Assembly (NCBI GenBank): GCA_947184155.2
Contig: CAMXCT020001998.1
Coordinates: forward strand, 1-64,000
Length of the DNA stretch: 64,000 nt
Source: Cladocopium goreaui
Taxonomy: Eukaryota > Sar > Dinophyceae > Suessiales > Symbiodiniaceae
Direction of reading: 5' to 3'
The notes beneath the pieces are model-generated. The model was not told where the DNA came from. It searched no databases and saw nothing but the letters and a program-made list of their open reading frames with translations. The position numbers were made by a program, and so were the translations under genes. The first letter of the stretch is position 1. Each line of letters starts with the position of its first letter. This document shows, piece after piece, positions 21,808 to 34,800 of the stretch.

Positions 21808-22570
21808 TTGAGCCATTGCATGCGCCGTCGTGGTTCGGTGGCCCATCCTGGCTTTGTCATCACCAATCGACTTGAGACCATTGGCCTCTGGTGCCACGAT
21901 TGCAAAGGCCTTGTGACCGGCTTTGTGACCGCTGTCGTTCTCTTCCTGGCTTGGCTTTTAGCCTCTGAGTGGATCTACGGCGATGGCCTGTCTTCCTTTG
22001 TCAGAGATCATGGGTGTGGAGGACCTGATCTTTAAGGCCCGCTTCCCGTTGGAAGCCCCGGACACAGATCATGAACCCACCCTGGAGGACACCTTCCCAT
22101 GGATTGGCATCTAGGCGCCGTGGCTCAAGCTCACCGGTTTGATGTATCCCATCTCCTGCCCGGACCATCAGCTCATGGGCCCTTGGTGGGGATGCCACAC
22201 AAGAATTGGATTGGGTTCGACGACCTTGTTGAGCCGTCGAAGCGGTACTTCATCCTGATGACCCGGCGCCTCTACAGCCACATCGCTGCAGTCACAGATG
22301 AGAGTGATCGGCTGGTGGATTTGTGCCCTGATGGCACCAGACCGGAGGATGCCCCTGAAGTGACTCTCGTGGTGAGTCTCCATCCCCATGACCGACGTCA
22401 TCGACTACGTGGGCAGAATGACGGACAGAATGGGGTTGCTGGAAGATAAGATGGATGTCCTCAAGACCCAGCTTACCCGCGTACGCGCTCACCTTGGCAA
22501 TGTCATGGAGTTCGTAGCATCGAAACATCCCGATGCTGTGGAGGAGTTCAGGCTCCACTTGCAGCAGTGA
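21808..22570 (+). pseudogene. unrecognised decayed gene with one membrane segment and a coiled coil
   Basis: Plausible coding is spread over shifting frames: a hydrophobic helix GLVTGFVTAVVLFLAWLLAS (about 21,910-21,970); an acidic segment in another frame (MGVEDLIFKARFPLEAP, about 22,010); a Trp/Gly-rich stretch (LMGPWWGCHTRIG, about 22,170); then back to FDDLVEPSKRYFILMTRRLY (about 22,220). The end, 22,388-22,570, reads as a heptad-like helix from MTDVIDYVGRMTDRMGLLED to a stop. A GTGAGT at 22,372 could be a donor, but frame slips without splice signals elsewhere suggest decay. I do not recognise the family. Confidence 0.4.
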
Positions 22571-23784
22571 TCGTCGCTGTGGACTTCGACCTTCGGTTTT
22601 TGCCAGCCTCTCCAGGCCTTCGACACTTTTTGTAGATCGATGCTTTTGGCCACAGAGTTGCATCGTTACATCGCAGACCCAGCAAGAAGTCACCTTTCCG
22701 AAAGTAAAGTCGCGTGACCATTTGACATGTAAATTATTTTGTAAACTGTAAAATAATGGCAGCATGTGTTGCGTCGACACTTTAGTGCATGGGAACTACA
22801 ACAGGCGTATGTCAGGTGCCTGTTTCACTAGATACATGACCTGAGTTTTTGCTCAAGTGAGCGCACGGGACCGAGTTATCCGATCGTCCCCAATTTTGGT
22901 CAAGACACTCAGATTGCTTTGTCAAGTGACAAGTTGTGGTCATTCAGACGTCAAGTGACTCTGATTGAGTTCGGTTGAAGTCAACCGCCTGTCTCTCTCT
23001 GTCTCAGGCGAGAGAACGATTCCAAATTTGGCTTGGGCTCGGAGGCCGGCCACACTGGTTAGGGGTGTGAGTCGGGAGAGAGCAGTTCATAGTAGCCCTG
23101 TCATGATCAGGTGACAAAGGAGTGTGCTTGGATGTAGAGCCGTTGGTAGAGTCCGGAAGTCGGCAGACCACCTTCAATTTGGGTATACATGCCAGATTAA
23201 CCCTGACAAGTGCCGGGCCAGTGCCGGGTGTAAGGTTGGTCTTAAACTGAAGTCAGATAGTGACAAGTTGCACCAGCCTGTCAGGAACCTCAGAAGTGTC
23301 CTTGGGACGGCTCGAGTGAGACGTTCGAATCTCGGTGATGAGAGATTGATTGCCACGAGTGTTGATGTAAGTTTCTAACCTCACCGTGGGCGAGTGTTCC
23401 TTGCGTTTCATGCAGGCGAGTGGAATCGTGGCTTGGAGTGCAGGGCTGAATTTCTCGGTTGATGAAGGCGAGTATGCCCTTGTATTTATGACATGGGCAC
23501 CAAAGTCAATCGTTCTTTGATAATCACAAGCGTAGATTTATTTCATGTTCTGTTCATGTGAGCTTTCACGGGTAAGTGACGTGTTTATGTGAAAGCATTC
23601 ATGGATGGATTTGAAGCCCGAAATCACATGTTCCTGTCGCGGCATTTGGAAAGTGCGACTGAGCTGGACAGGACAGGTGTCTGAACATCATTGGCCAATG
23701 ATCGTGCTGCTCGTCTGAGTTCTCCCGACGCATGTTCTTTTAATCTAAGAGAATGCCTGATCGTGAGGCAGGTAGGCATGATGA
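22571..23784. other. no gene seen; recurrent TCAAGTGA words
   Basis: No supported coding. The words TCAAGTGA and GTCAAGTGAC recur near 22,850-22,970 and again near 25,565 and 25,735, flanking the tyrosine-recombinase remnant. They are too short and irregular to call terminal repeats. Confidence 0.3.
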
Positions 23785-25443
23785 ATCCATCAACTCCGAA
23801 AGCATCCGACTTCCTCCCCCCGAGGAATTAGATCACATACCGGCTTTTATGTAGCATCCGAAGATTTAGCGGATTCATGGGACGATGTTGGTGAAACGGA
23901 TTTGGCTTACATTCCGGGTCCAGATGTAGAGTCGGATGTTCGGCCAGAGAAAGTCAGAGACTTAGACCCGGTTTTCAGGAGAAATCTCCGATCCATGATC
24001 GGGGACAAATGCCTCGGTGTACAGCCCTACTTGGGAGCGCCCTGGAATATCACAGATTCTCCAAAGAGAGAAAAATCCGATGATCCCTGTGCCCGTTATG
24101 CCATTTGTGAGCCAGCCGGCAAACCTGGGTTCTTCGGGCAGTGCTGGGTCCGTCCCCTTTTGCCGAGTGACAAAACCAGAAGGGGTGCTGTGAGTGAAGT
24201 CATGAACTTCAAGGTAACCATGTCCCAGCAGGATGTAGAGGACAAGGCTCTTAGGCAGGCTTTGGAAAGTGGTCAATGATCTTCTCACCGTCCGAAGATG
24301 CTTGGCCGAAAGGGTTCAATCTGCGAGACGCCATCAATGAACACGCACGACCTTGAAAGCATGAAGATAGTGTTTGGTAACAGAAGTCCTAGCACGATCC
24401 TCATGAGAGGAACCAGCATTTTGCAGGTCTTCGAGTGGTACAAGAGCAGGTATTTCCATTTCTGCCCATTCCCTGCAACACCAGAGTCAGTCGAAGAGTA
24501 CCTGCAACACCTCAAAAGGGAGAGCAAACCTGCTTCGACTATGCACGGCTTTGTTGAGGCTCTCAACTTCTGTAGACATTTCCTAGGTATGAATGTGAAC
24601 GCTGGCGAGAAGTTTAGAGGTCAGTGATGCACATCGAGCTGAGAAAACCCAGGCCAGACTGTTGACAGTCAAGGAAGTTGAGTCACTGGAGACGTGTCCC
24701 TCGAAGGAGCAAATCAGCTTGGTGGATCGAGTAGCGTGCGGATGCATGCTCTTCTGTCTTTACAGCAGGAGTAGATGGTCAGATCTCAAGAAAGTTTATG
24801 TTTTCCAGGCTGATGTCACAGAGAGCCAGCGAAAAAAATCTGGTTACTTGGAGTGCCCGACGAGGTCGCACAAAACGGCTCGTCTTACTTGTCTTGCAGG
24901 AAAAAGCGGATTGGCCATGCCCTTGGTTGCACCTGTATGGGGCGTTTCCTTGCTTTGGGAGGGCCCTTCATGAAATTGACATGGCTCCTATGCTGACTGC
25001 CTCCAAGCCAGATGGAAGTTGGTCAGAGAGGTCGGTCACAACATCCGAGGCGGGGAAATGGTTCAGGAAATGCGGCGCAGTTTCAGTACACCACAGTGCA
25101 CACCTTGAAAGGAACACCTCTTTCCTGGTGTGCCAAGTGGGGCCTTGACCCGTGCGTCGGGCAGCTCCTTGGTCATCATTCGACCGGGAAGTCATCCGCA
25201 GAGTGCTATGGCCGTGACAATCTTGCGAAGCCGTTGAGAGAGATTGACAGTGCTCCAGCAGATTCGCACCCGTGCCTTCGGCGCCAGATCCTTCACTGGG
25301 TTATGCGCATGCATCAGGGGCCCAAGACTCAGACACCCCAACAGCGGTGGAAGCATCCGATTCATCATCCGATTTCGAAAGTGACTCTCCAGGGTAGTCG
25401 AGTGATTCCGAAAATGAGCCACCTGATGCTCATGATCCTGTAG
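23785..25443 (+). pseudogene. tyrosine recombinase of a DIRS/Crypton-like element (broken)
   Basis: Four successive frames give one recombinase. 23,785-24,279 is an N-terminal region with no identified domain. 24,298-24,627 resembles the core-binding helices (ESVEEYLQHLKRESKPASTM, then FVEALNFCRHFLGMNV). 24,662-24,973 holds the first catalytic arginine region, LYSRSRWSDL, and the GYLE..T.RSHKTAR stretch. 25,012-25,443 holds the catalytic end: HTLKGTPLSWCAKWG (H-x-x-K box, about 25,099), LLGHH (about 25,172) and the nucleophile region AECYGRD (about 25,205). Stops and frameshifts between the parts make it inactive. No reverse transcriptase was found beside it, so DIRS versus Crypton cannot be decided. 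Confidence 0.72.
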
Positions 25444-25962
25444 CAGCTCCCAGACAATGGGACCCGGTAAGACGGTGGGTCAGTTCGCATCTGCGTCGAA
25501 GAAGCTGCGCCTTGGATCGCGAAAAGTGAAGTGCTGACATGAGCTCACCTTTTTCAGTTTCGATCAAGTGATCGATCAAGTTAGTCAGAAACATGCTTAA
25601 GTGGGCAGCAGTTTCTGACCATTTTCTGGGCATTTCTTGAGAAAGACCAGATTGAGCCTTTTGTGCTGAAGTCTTGATTAGGTGTGGCATGCCTGAGTAG
25701 GCGGTGATCGTCAGCCATGTTATGGGCATTTCTCAAGTGAGAAATCATCGAGTTTATTTTCCGGGCTCCTTGATTAACGTGCATCAAAATTTTCAAGATG
25801 GCACAGAAACAGACATGAGGCCAAGTCAGGATCAGTTTTCCTCATAGTCAGGCACTTTAACAGGGTTTGTCGCATGTGAGTGTAGCAAAGCACGGACACT
25901 AAATGGCATATAATGAAGTCACTTTTTCATCCTTTTTGCAGCAGAGGTCACGTGACTCGAAG
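25444..25962. other. no gene seen
   Basis: A spacer between the recombinase remnant and the next element ORF. It includes a small palindromic cluster GATCAAGTGATCGATCAAG (25,563-25,581), otherwise featureless. Confidence 0.3.
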
Positions 25963-25964
25963 CC

Positions 25965-26273
25965 ATGAAAACGCTTCTGGAATCCAAGGAGGCTCTCAGA
26001 TCAAGAGCGATTGAAGTCAGCTTGACTGAGGAGGCAGATGCCTTGAGAGCCAATAGAGTGGATTCGCTGGCTCGTTTGGCTTTTGCAGCCTGCCCACCAG
26101 GCGAAGCTCCAACAGACGCCCAGATCGATGCTCTCTTCGGTGCCAGAATAGTACCCAACTAAGGGACATATGCCTCTGTCAATCGCGTTTGAAGCTCAAA
26201 CGTTGCTATCTGCAGACCTTCAAAACAAGGTGCACAAGACCGATGATCAGGTCAAAACCAAACTGGCGCCAGC

Positions 26274-26312
<39 letters not shown>

Positions 26313-26893
26313 AAGCTCGCTTGGAAAGTCTTCGGTTCAAAGGAGAGGGGAATGCAGCTACCAAAGCTACGATGTCGTCCTTAGCATGATGGAGAAAGAC
26401 ACGCCCCTGTACCTTTCCCTGGGCAAGTTTCCGACCAGGAGGCAGGTGCTGGTGCAGAAGAAAGCCACAAAGGAGGTGTCGATCGATCAATCTGCACTCG
26501 TGATCAAGGATCGTGCTCAGGAGCGGCTGTGTTCAACCTCAACAGAGCTGGAGACGGTCAACGCGATGAAGAGGAGGGCGTTGGCCTTTGATGTAGTCAA
26601 GGCATGCAGCTTCCACTCCATGAACTCATATCATGCCGATCTCTTCGGCTACCTTCATCAGGCGCCTCCACCTGGCTACTCATCAGTGAGTTTGACACAG
26701 GTTGTCCCTACCGCTGTCTGCATCGAAAACATCCAATGACAGGCCAGCTCCAAAGCCGAAGGCCAAACCAGACCCTGGGCGATCAAGATCACCTCCTCCA
26801 TCCAATCGCAACAATGGAGCCAATCAGCCAGCCAAAGGGAAAGGAAAGGGAAAGAAAGGAAAGCGAGGCATGTTGAGGTGTGCAGCCAAGTGA
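25965..26893 (+). pseudogene. first ORF of a dinoflagellate DIRS-like element (broken)
   Basis: Two main pieces. 25,965-26,162 contains VDSLARLAFAACPPGE, a pattern I remember from the N-terminal ORF of dinoflagellate tyrosine-recombinase elements. 26,170-26,739 contains FEAQTLLSADLQNKV, then LAPAERE, the box KRRALAFDVVKACSF and LHQAPPPGYSSVSLTQVV. The end, in a third frame (to 26,893), is a basic tail, AKGKGKGKKGKRG. A stop at 26,160 and a frameshift near 26,735 break it. A (GA)n tract at 26,273-26,313 inserts an ERERER run exactly where the family has a charged AERE segment. Function is presumably nucleic-acid binding, by analogy with Gag. Confidence 0.5.
26273..26313 (+). repeat. (GA)n microsatellite inside element ORF
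   Basis: About 40 bases of nearly pure GA, in frame with the surrounding ORF, encoding alternating Glu/Arg. Confidence 0.9.
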
Positions 26894-27879
26894 TGAAGGA
26901 AAAATGAGAATATAAAGGATCAATTTCGTTGTTTCAGACGCAAAATCCTTTCAGCAAACGCTGTTGTCAAAATCATGTGGAACATAAATGCGAAGACTCA
27001 ACTGACTCAAAAAGGAAAATTGCGAACAGCGGCGACGGATGATTTCCTTGTGTTGCTGGGTGGCTCATCGAATCGAAATTCGAGTATGGGTAGGTTCAAT
27101 GTGGCAGATTTTCCGCATTCTTCTGCGCCTTATTCAGGAGCTTCAAGAAGCTGTTGACGACTGCTACAATCTCAATGGCTGGGCACTACCCAAGAAGGAC
27201 ATTTGTAATTGATGTTATTGTCGTGCCTGTCGTGTCGGTGAGTGGTTGTTTTAAAGAAAAACATGTATAAAATGGAAACACGGGCTGAAAGCCAACATGA
27301 TGTTTTAATGAACACATAAATTTTGAGCAGTATCAATGCATGTAAAACGTCATTGTCCTATACAATCTTTGTACCTAGTACCCGGACAAGGTTGCATTCC
27401 ATGCCTAAAATTTGGTTCAAAGATGCAAGGATTGGCCTGCAAACCGGTGCCCCAGTTCAGTGGCTTGAGGTATTGCTTGAGGTGGTGACCGTCAGACCTA
27501 TTTTCTCCCATTGAATTTGTTGTTTTTTGGATTTACATGGTCCATCACCAATGGCGGTCCAATGGCGGTCCGGTGCCAATTCTCCAGGAATTTGAAGCTG
27601 CATATTTGGGCCGGAAGAATACCTCAAAGTATGCATTCCTGGATGCGAATGCCAGGCTGGGCAAAGAGTGTGTTTCTCGTTTTGTGTTTTTGCAAGGCAT
27701 TTGCAGAAATGAAGACTGCTCCGATTTTGCAAATTTATAGGTTTCCTTGCTTCTGTTACATTGTTGAATTCAATTCATGCAAAAGGGCCCGATGTATGTC
27801 CCGTTCTATGACTGGATGTAAATTAATGGACGGGAATTATGACATAAGTACACTTGAAGGCTTAAGTCATGATTAAATA
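26894..27879. other. no gene seen
   Basis: ORFs up to 121 aa on both strands without motifs. A local near-duplication, GGCGGTCCAATGGCGGTCCG, occurs at about 27,553. The segment ends at the terminal inverted repeat of the following element. Confidence 0.3.
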
Positions 27880-27907
27880 TATACCGCCGGACTGGAAGTT
27901 AGAATGC
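27880..27907 (+). repeat. left terminal inverted repeat
   Basis: Exact 28-bp reverse complement of 35,772-35,799. It contains ACCGCCGGACTGGAAG and ends in GTTAGAATGC. Subterminal copies of the last word follow in both orientations at about 27,964 (GCATTCTAAC) and 27,979 (TTAGAATGC). Confidence 0.92.
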
Positions 27908-28014
27908 GCGTTTGGAAACCTATAGAGCGGTAAATTTTGGAATACAACGGGGTAAAACGCACGCATTCTAACTGGGAATTAGAATGCGCCCCGGTTCGCG
28001 CTTGACTTCTGGAC

Positions 28015-31000
28015 CAATATGTTTCATTATTTTCATTATTTTCATTTGTTTTTCATTATTCATTTTTTTCATTGATTTTTCAATGTTTTAAAGATATGCT
28101 TCATTATTTTTTTGAATGTTGGGTAGTTTTTTTTGCAATTTACATGCATATTCTGCAAAGTTGCAGTACATGGAAGACACAGGACGGTCGAAAATTCAAA
28201 ATTTTCGAGTTTTAGGGGTTTCAGGACTAAATAAATAGGGTTAGAATGCCGTCCCGGATTTGTTTAGGGGTTTCAGGACTAAATAAATAGTAGAATGCCT
28301 CCCGGATTTCTCACACGGTAGGCGTTTTTTTTCTTGAAATCCATGTTTATGTTTATTATTTTTTCATTATGTTCAAGATGTTTTTCATTATTTTTCATTG
28401 ATCTTTCATTATTTTGAAGATGGGTTTCATTATTTTCATTTGTTTTCAATATTTGACGATGTTTTTCTTTATTTTTCATTGATTTTTCAATGTTTTAAAG
28501 ATGTGCTTCATTAGTTTTTTAATGTTGGGTAGATTTTTTGCAATTTACATGCATATTCTGCGAAATTGCAGTACATGGAAAACGCGGGACGGTCGAAAAT
28601 TCAAAATTTTGGAGTTTTAAAGGTTTCAGGAATAAATATATAAATAGGTTTAGAATGTTTAGGGGTTTCGGGACTAAATAAATAGTAGAATGCCTCCCGG
28701 ATTTCTCACACGGTACGCGGGCTTTTTCTTGAAATCCATGTTTATGTCTATTAATACTTCATTCAATCCAAGATGTTTTCCATTATTTTCATTGATCTTT
28801 CATTATTTTGAAGATGGTTTTCATTATTTTCATTTATTTTTCATTATTTGACGATGTTTTTCATTATTTCTCATTGATTTTTCAATGTTTTGTAGATGTG
28901 CTTCAGTAGTTTTTTAATGTTGGGTAGATTTTTTGCAATTTACATGCATATTCTGCATATTTTCAGTACATGGAAGACACAGGACGGTCGAAACTTCAAA
29001 ATTTTGGAGTTTTAGGGGTTTCAGGATTACTGTAAATAAATAGGGTTAGAATGCCGTCCCGGATTTGTTTAGGGGTTTCAGGACAAAATACATCATTATT
29101 TGACGATGAATTTGATTATTTTTCATTGATTTTTCAATGTTTTAAAGATGTGCTTCATTTTTTTTAATGTTGGGTAGATTTTTTGCAATTTACATGCGTA
29201 GTCTGCAAAGTTGCAGTGCATGGAAGACACGGGACGGTCGAACATTCAAAATTTTGGAGTTTTAGTGTTTTCAGGATTAGATAAATAGGGTTAGAATGCC
29301 GTCCCGGATTTGTTTAGGGGTTTCAGGACTAAATAAATAGGGTTAGAATGCCTCCCGGATTTCTCACACGGTACGCGGGTTTTTTCTTGAAATCCATGTT
29401 TATGTTTATTTTTTTTTCATTATATTCAAGATGTTTTTCATTATTTTTCATTGATCTTTCATTATTTTGAAGATGGTTTTCAATTATTTTCACCTGTTTT
29501 TCATTATTTGACGATGTTTTTCTTTATTTTTCATTGATTTTTCAATGTTTTAAAGATGTGCTTCATTAGTTTTTTTAATGTTGGGTAGATGTTTTGCAAT
29601 TTACATGCATATTCTGCATATTTTGAGTACATGGAAGACACGGGATGGTCGAAAATTCAAAATTTTGGAGTTTTACAGGTTTCAGGAATAAATAAATAGG
29701 GTTAGAATGTTGAGGGGTTTCAAGGCTAAAAAAATAGTAGAATGCCTCCCGGATTTCTCACACGGTACGCGTTTTTTTCTTGAAATCCAGGTTTCTGTTT
29801 ATTTGTTTTCATTATTTTCAAGATGTTTTTCATTATTTTTCATTGATCTTTCATTATTTTGAAGATGGTTTTCATTATTTTCATGTCATGTTTTTCATTA
29901 TCTGACGATGTTTTTCATTATTTTTCATTGATTTTTCAATGTTTTAAAGATGTGCTTCAGTAGTTTTTAAATGTTGGGTAGATTTTTTGCAATTTACATG
30001 CATATTCTGCATATTTGCAGTACATGGAAGACACAGGACGGTCGAAACTTCAAAATTTTGGAGTTTTAGGGGTTTCAGGATTAAATAAATAGGGTTAGAA
30101 TGCCGTCCCGGATTTGTTTAGGGGTATCAGGTCTAAATAAATAGGGTTAGAATGCCTCCCGGATTTCACAGGGTACGCGGGTTTATTCTTGAAATCCTTG
30201 TTTATGTTATTTTATGTTTCTTTTTTACATTATTTTCAAGATGTTTTTCATTATTTTTCATTGATCTTTCATTATTTTGAAGATGGTTTTCATTATTTTC
30301 ATGTCATGTTTTTCATTATCTGACGATGTTTTTCATTATTTTTCATTGATTTTTCAATGTTTTATAGATGTGCTTCAGTAGTTTTTTAATGTTGGGTAGA
30401 TTTTTTGCAATTTACATGCATATTCTGCAAAGTTGCAGTACATGGAAGACACAGGACGATCGAAACTTCAAAATTTTCGAGTTTCAGGGGTTTCAGGACT
30501 AAATAAATAGGGTTAGAATGCCTCCCGAATTTCTCACACGGTACGCGGGTTTTTTCTTGAAATCCACGTGTATGTTTATTAATTTTCATTATTTTCAAGA
30601 TGCTTTCCATTATTTTTCATTAATTTTTCATTATTTTGAAGATGGTTTTCATTATTTTCATTTGTTTTTCATTATTTGACGATGTTTTTCTTTATTTTTC
30701 ATTGATTTTCCAATGTTTTAAAGATGTGCTTCATTAGTTTTTTTAATGTTGGGTAGATGTTTTGCAATTTACATGCATATTCTGCATATTTTGAGTACAT
30801 GGAAGACACGGGATGGTCGAAAATTCAAAATTTTGGAGTTTTACAGGTTTCAGGAATAAATAAATAGGGTTAGAATGTTGAGGGGTTTCAAGGCTAAATA
30901 AATAGTAGAATGCCTCCCGGATTTCTCACACGGTACGCGTTTTTTTCCTTGAAATCCATGTTTCTGTTTATTTGTTTTCATTATTTTCAAGATGTTTTTC

Positions 31001-31845
31001 ATTATTTTTCATTGATCTTTCATTATTTTGAAGATGGTTTTCATTATTTTCATGTCATGTTTTTCATTATCTGACGATGTTTTTCATTATTTTTCATTGA
31101 TTTTTCAATGTTTTAAAGATGTGCTTCAGTAGTTTTTAAATGTTGGGTAGATTTTTTGCAATTTACATGCATATTCTGCATATTTGCAGTACATGGAAGA
31201 CACAGGACGGTCGAAACTTCAAAATTTTGGAGTTTTAGGGGTTTCAGGATTAAATAAATAGGGTTAGAATGCCGTCCCGGATTTGTTTAGGGGTTTCAGG
31301 ACAAAATACATCATTATTTGACGATGGTTTTGATTATTTTTCATTGATTTTTCAATGTTTTAAAGATGTGCTTCATTTTTTTTAATGTTGGGTAGATTTT
31401 TTGCAATTTTCATGCATATTCTGCAAATTTGCAGTGCATGGAAGACACGGGACGGTCGAAAATTCAAAATTTTGGAGTTTTAGTGATTTCAGGATTAAAT
31501 AAATAGGGTTAGAATGCCGTCCCGGATTTGTTTAGGGGTTTCAGGACTAAATAAATAGGGTTAGAATGCCTCCCGGATTTCTCAAACGGTACGCGGGTTT
31601 ATTCTTGAAATCCATGAGTATGTTTATTAATTGTTCATTATTTTCAAGATGTTTTTCTTTATTTTTCATTGATCTTTCATTATTTTGAAGATGGTTTTCA
31701 TTATTTTCATTTGTTTTTCATTATTTGACGATGTTTTTCATTATTTTTCATTGATTTTTCAATGTTTTAAAGATGTGCTTCATTGTTATTTTTTTATGTT
31801 GGGTAGATTTTTTGCAATTTACATGCATATTCTGCATATTTGCAG
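28015..31845 (+). repeat. left satellite array, roughly 400-bp units
   Basis: Landmarks recur in a fixed order: TTCAATGTTTTAAAGATG, GCAATTTACATGCATATTC, GTACATGGAAGACAC, TAGGGTTAGAATGCC, CCCGGATTTCTCACACGG, CTTGAAATCCATG. The last landmark falls near 28,333, 28,731, 29,390, 29,778, 30,189, 30,558, 30,950 and 31,605: mostly 370-410 bp, with two intervals near 655 bp that hold an extra half unit. AT-rich. ORFs of 60-90 aa within units are by-products. Confidence 0.92.
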
Positions 31846-34800
31846 AAATAATGAAGCACATCTTTAAAACATTGAAAAATCAATGAACAATAATGAAAAA
31901 CATCGTCAAATAATGAAAACAAATAAACATACACGTGGATTTCAAGAAAAAACCCGCGTACCGTGTGAGAAATTCGGGAGTCATTCTAACCCTATTTATT
32001 TAGTCCTGAAACCCCTAAAACTCGAAAATATTGAAGTTTCGATCGTCCTGTGTCTTCCATGTACTGCAACTTTGCAGAATATGCATGTAAATTGCAAAAA
32101 ATCTACCCAACATTTAAAAACTACTGAAGCACATCTTTAAAACATTGAAAAATCAATGAAAATAATGAAAAACATCGTCAAATAATGAAAAACAAATGAA
32201 AATAATGAAAACCATCTTCAAAATAATGAAAGATCAATGAAAATAAGAAAAAAACATCTTGAAAATAATGTAAAAAAGAAACATAAAATAACATAAACAA
32301 GGATTTCAAGAATAAACCCGCGTACCCTGTGAAATCCGGGAGGCATTCTAACCCTATTTATTTAGACCTGATACCCCTAAACAAATCCGGGACTGCATTC
32401 TAACCCTGTTTATATAATCGTGAAACCCCTAAAACTCGAAAATTTTGAATTTTGGACCGTCCTGTGTCTTCCATGTACTGAAAATTTGCAGAATATGCAT
32501 GTAAATTGCAAAACATCTATCTACGCAACATTCCAAAAAATAATGAAACACATCTTTAAAACATTGAAAAATCAATGAAAAATAATGAAAGACATCGTCA
32601 CATAATGAAAAACAAATGAAAATAATGAAAACCATCTTCAAAATAATGAAAGATCAATGAAAAATAATGAAAAACATCTTGAACATAATGAAAAAATAAT
32701 AAACATAAACATGGATTTCAAGAAAAAACCCGCGCACCATGTGAGAAATCCGGGAGGCATTCTAACCCTATTTATTTATTCCTGAAACCCGTAAACACAT
32801 CCGGGACGGCAGTCTAACCCTATTTATTTAATCCTGAAACCCCTAAAACTCCAAAATTTTGAATTTTCGACCGTCCCGTGTCTTCCATGTACTGCAAATA
32901 TGCAGACTATGCATGTAAATTGCAAACGATCTACCCAACATATAAAAAATAATGAAGCACATCTTTAAAACATTGAAAAATCAATGAACAATAATGAAAA
33001 ACATCGTCAGATAATGACAAACAAATGAACATAATGAAAACCATCTTCAAAATAATGAAAGATCAATGACAAATAATGAAAAACATCTTGAACATAATGA
33101 AAACAAATAAACAGAAACATGGATTTCAAGAAAAAAAACGCGTACCGTGTGAGAAATCCGGGAGGCATTCTAACCCTATTTATTTAGTCCTTACAACTCC
33201 GGGACGGCAGTCTAACCCTATTTATTTAATCCTGAAACCCCTAAAACTCCAAAATTTTGAATTTTCGTCCGTCCCGCGTTTTCCATGTACTGCAATTATG
33301 CAGAATATGCATGTAAATTGCAAAAAATCTACCCAACACAAAAAATAATGAAGCACATCTTTAAAACATTGAAAAATCAATGAGAAATAATGAAAAACAT
33401 CGTCAAATAATGAAAAACAAATGAAAATAATGAAAACCATCTTCAAAATAAGAAAAGATCAATGAAAAAGAATGAAAAACATCTTAAATTATGAAAATTT
33501 AATAAACATACACATGGATTTCAAGACAAAAACCCGCGTACCGTGTGAGAAATCCGGGAGGCATTCTAACGCTATTTATTTAGTCTTGAAACCCCTAAAC
33601 AAATCCGGGACGGCATTCTGACTCTGTTTATTTAATCCTGAAACCCCTAAAACTCCAAAATTTTGAATTTTCGTCCGTCCCGCGTTTTCCATGTACTGCA
33701 ATTATGCAGAATATGCATGTAAATTGCAAAAAATCTACCCAACATTCAAAAAAATAATGAAGCACATCTTTAAAACATTGAAAAATCAATGAACAATAAT
33801 GAAAAACATCGTCAAATAATGAAAAACAAATGAAAATAATGAAAACCATCTTCAAAATAATGAAAGATCAATGAAAAATAATGAAAAACATCTTAAATGA
33901 TGAAAATTTAATAAACATACACATGGATTTCAAGACAAAAACCCGCGTACCGTGTGAGAAATCCGGGAGGCATTCTAACCCTATTTATTTAGTCTTGAAA
34001 CCCTTAACAAATCCGGGACGGCATTCTGACTCTGTTTATTTAGTCCTGAAACCCTAAAATTCCAAAATTTTGAATTTTCGACCGTCCTGTGTCTTCCATG
34101 TACTGAAAATATGCAGAATATGCATGTAAATTGTAAAACATCTACCCAACATGCAAAAAAAAAATAAAGCACGTCTTTAAAACATTGAAAAATCAAGGAG
34201 AAATAATGAAAAACATCGTCAAATAATGAAAAACAAATGAAAATAATGAAAACCATCTTCAAAATAATGAAAGATCAATGAAAATAATGAAAAACATCTG
34301 GATTTAATGAAGTATTAATAGACATAAACATGGATTTCAAGAAAAAGCCCGCGTACCGTGTGAGAAATCCGGGAGGCATTTTAACCCTATTTACTTATTC
34401 CTGAAACCCGTAAACAAATCCGGGACGGCATTCTAACCCTATTTATTTAATCCTGAAACCCTAAAATTCCAAAATTTTGAATTTTCGACCGTCCTGTGTC
34501 TTCCATGTACTGAAAATATGCAGAATATGCATGTAAATTGTAAAACATCTACCCAACATGCAAAAAAAAAATAAAGCACGTCTTTAAAACATTGAAAAAT
34601 CAATGAGAAATAATCAAAACCATCGTCAGATAATGAAAAAAAAATTGAAAATAATGAAAACCATCTTCAAAATAAGAAAAGATCAATGAAACATCACGAA
34701 AAACATCTTGAAAATAATTAAAAATTAATTGACACACACATGGATTTCAAGAAAAAAACCGCGTACCGTGTGAGATATCCGGGAGGCATTCTAACCCTAT

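Noticed and set aside
21812..21820. Reverse-strand spliced-leader word (CTTGAGCCA)
   Set aside because: Nine bases only; the match does not continue.
22109..22117. Spliced-leader-like word (GGCTCAAG)
   Set aside because: Only 8-9 matching bases, expected by chance in a window this size.
22840..25740. TCAAGTGA words as terminal repeats of the recombinase element
   Set aside because: Too short, irregular and present in both orientations; no defined boundary.
28279..34262. Recurring 60-93 aa ORFs (VFIIFICFSLFDDVFHYFSL type)
   Set aside because: They are translations of the satellite unit, occur on both strands according to array orientation, and have phenylalanine-rich composition expected from AT-rich DNA.
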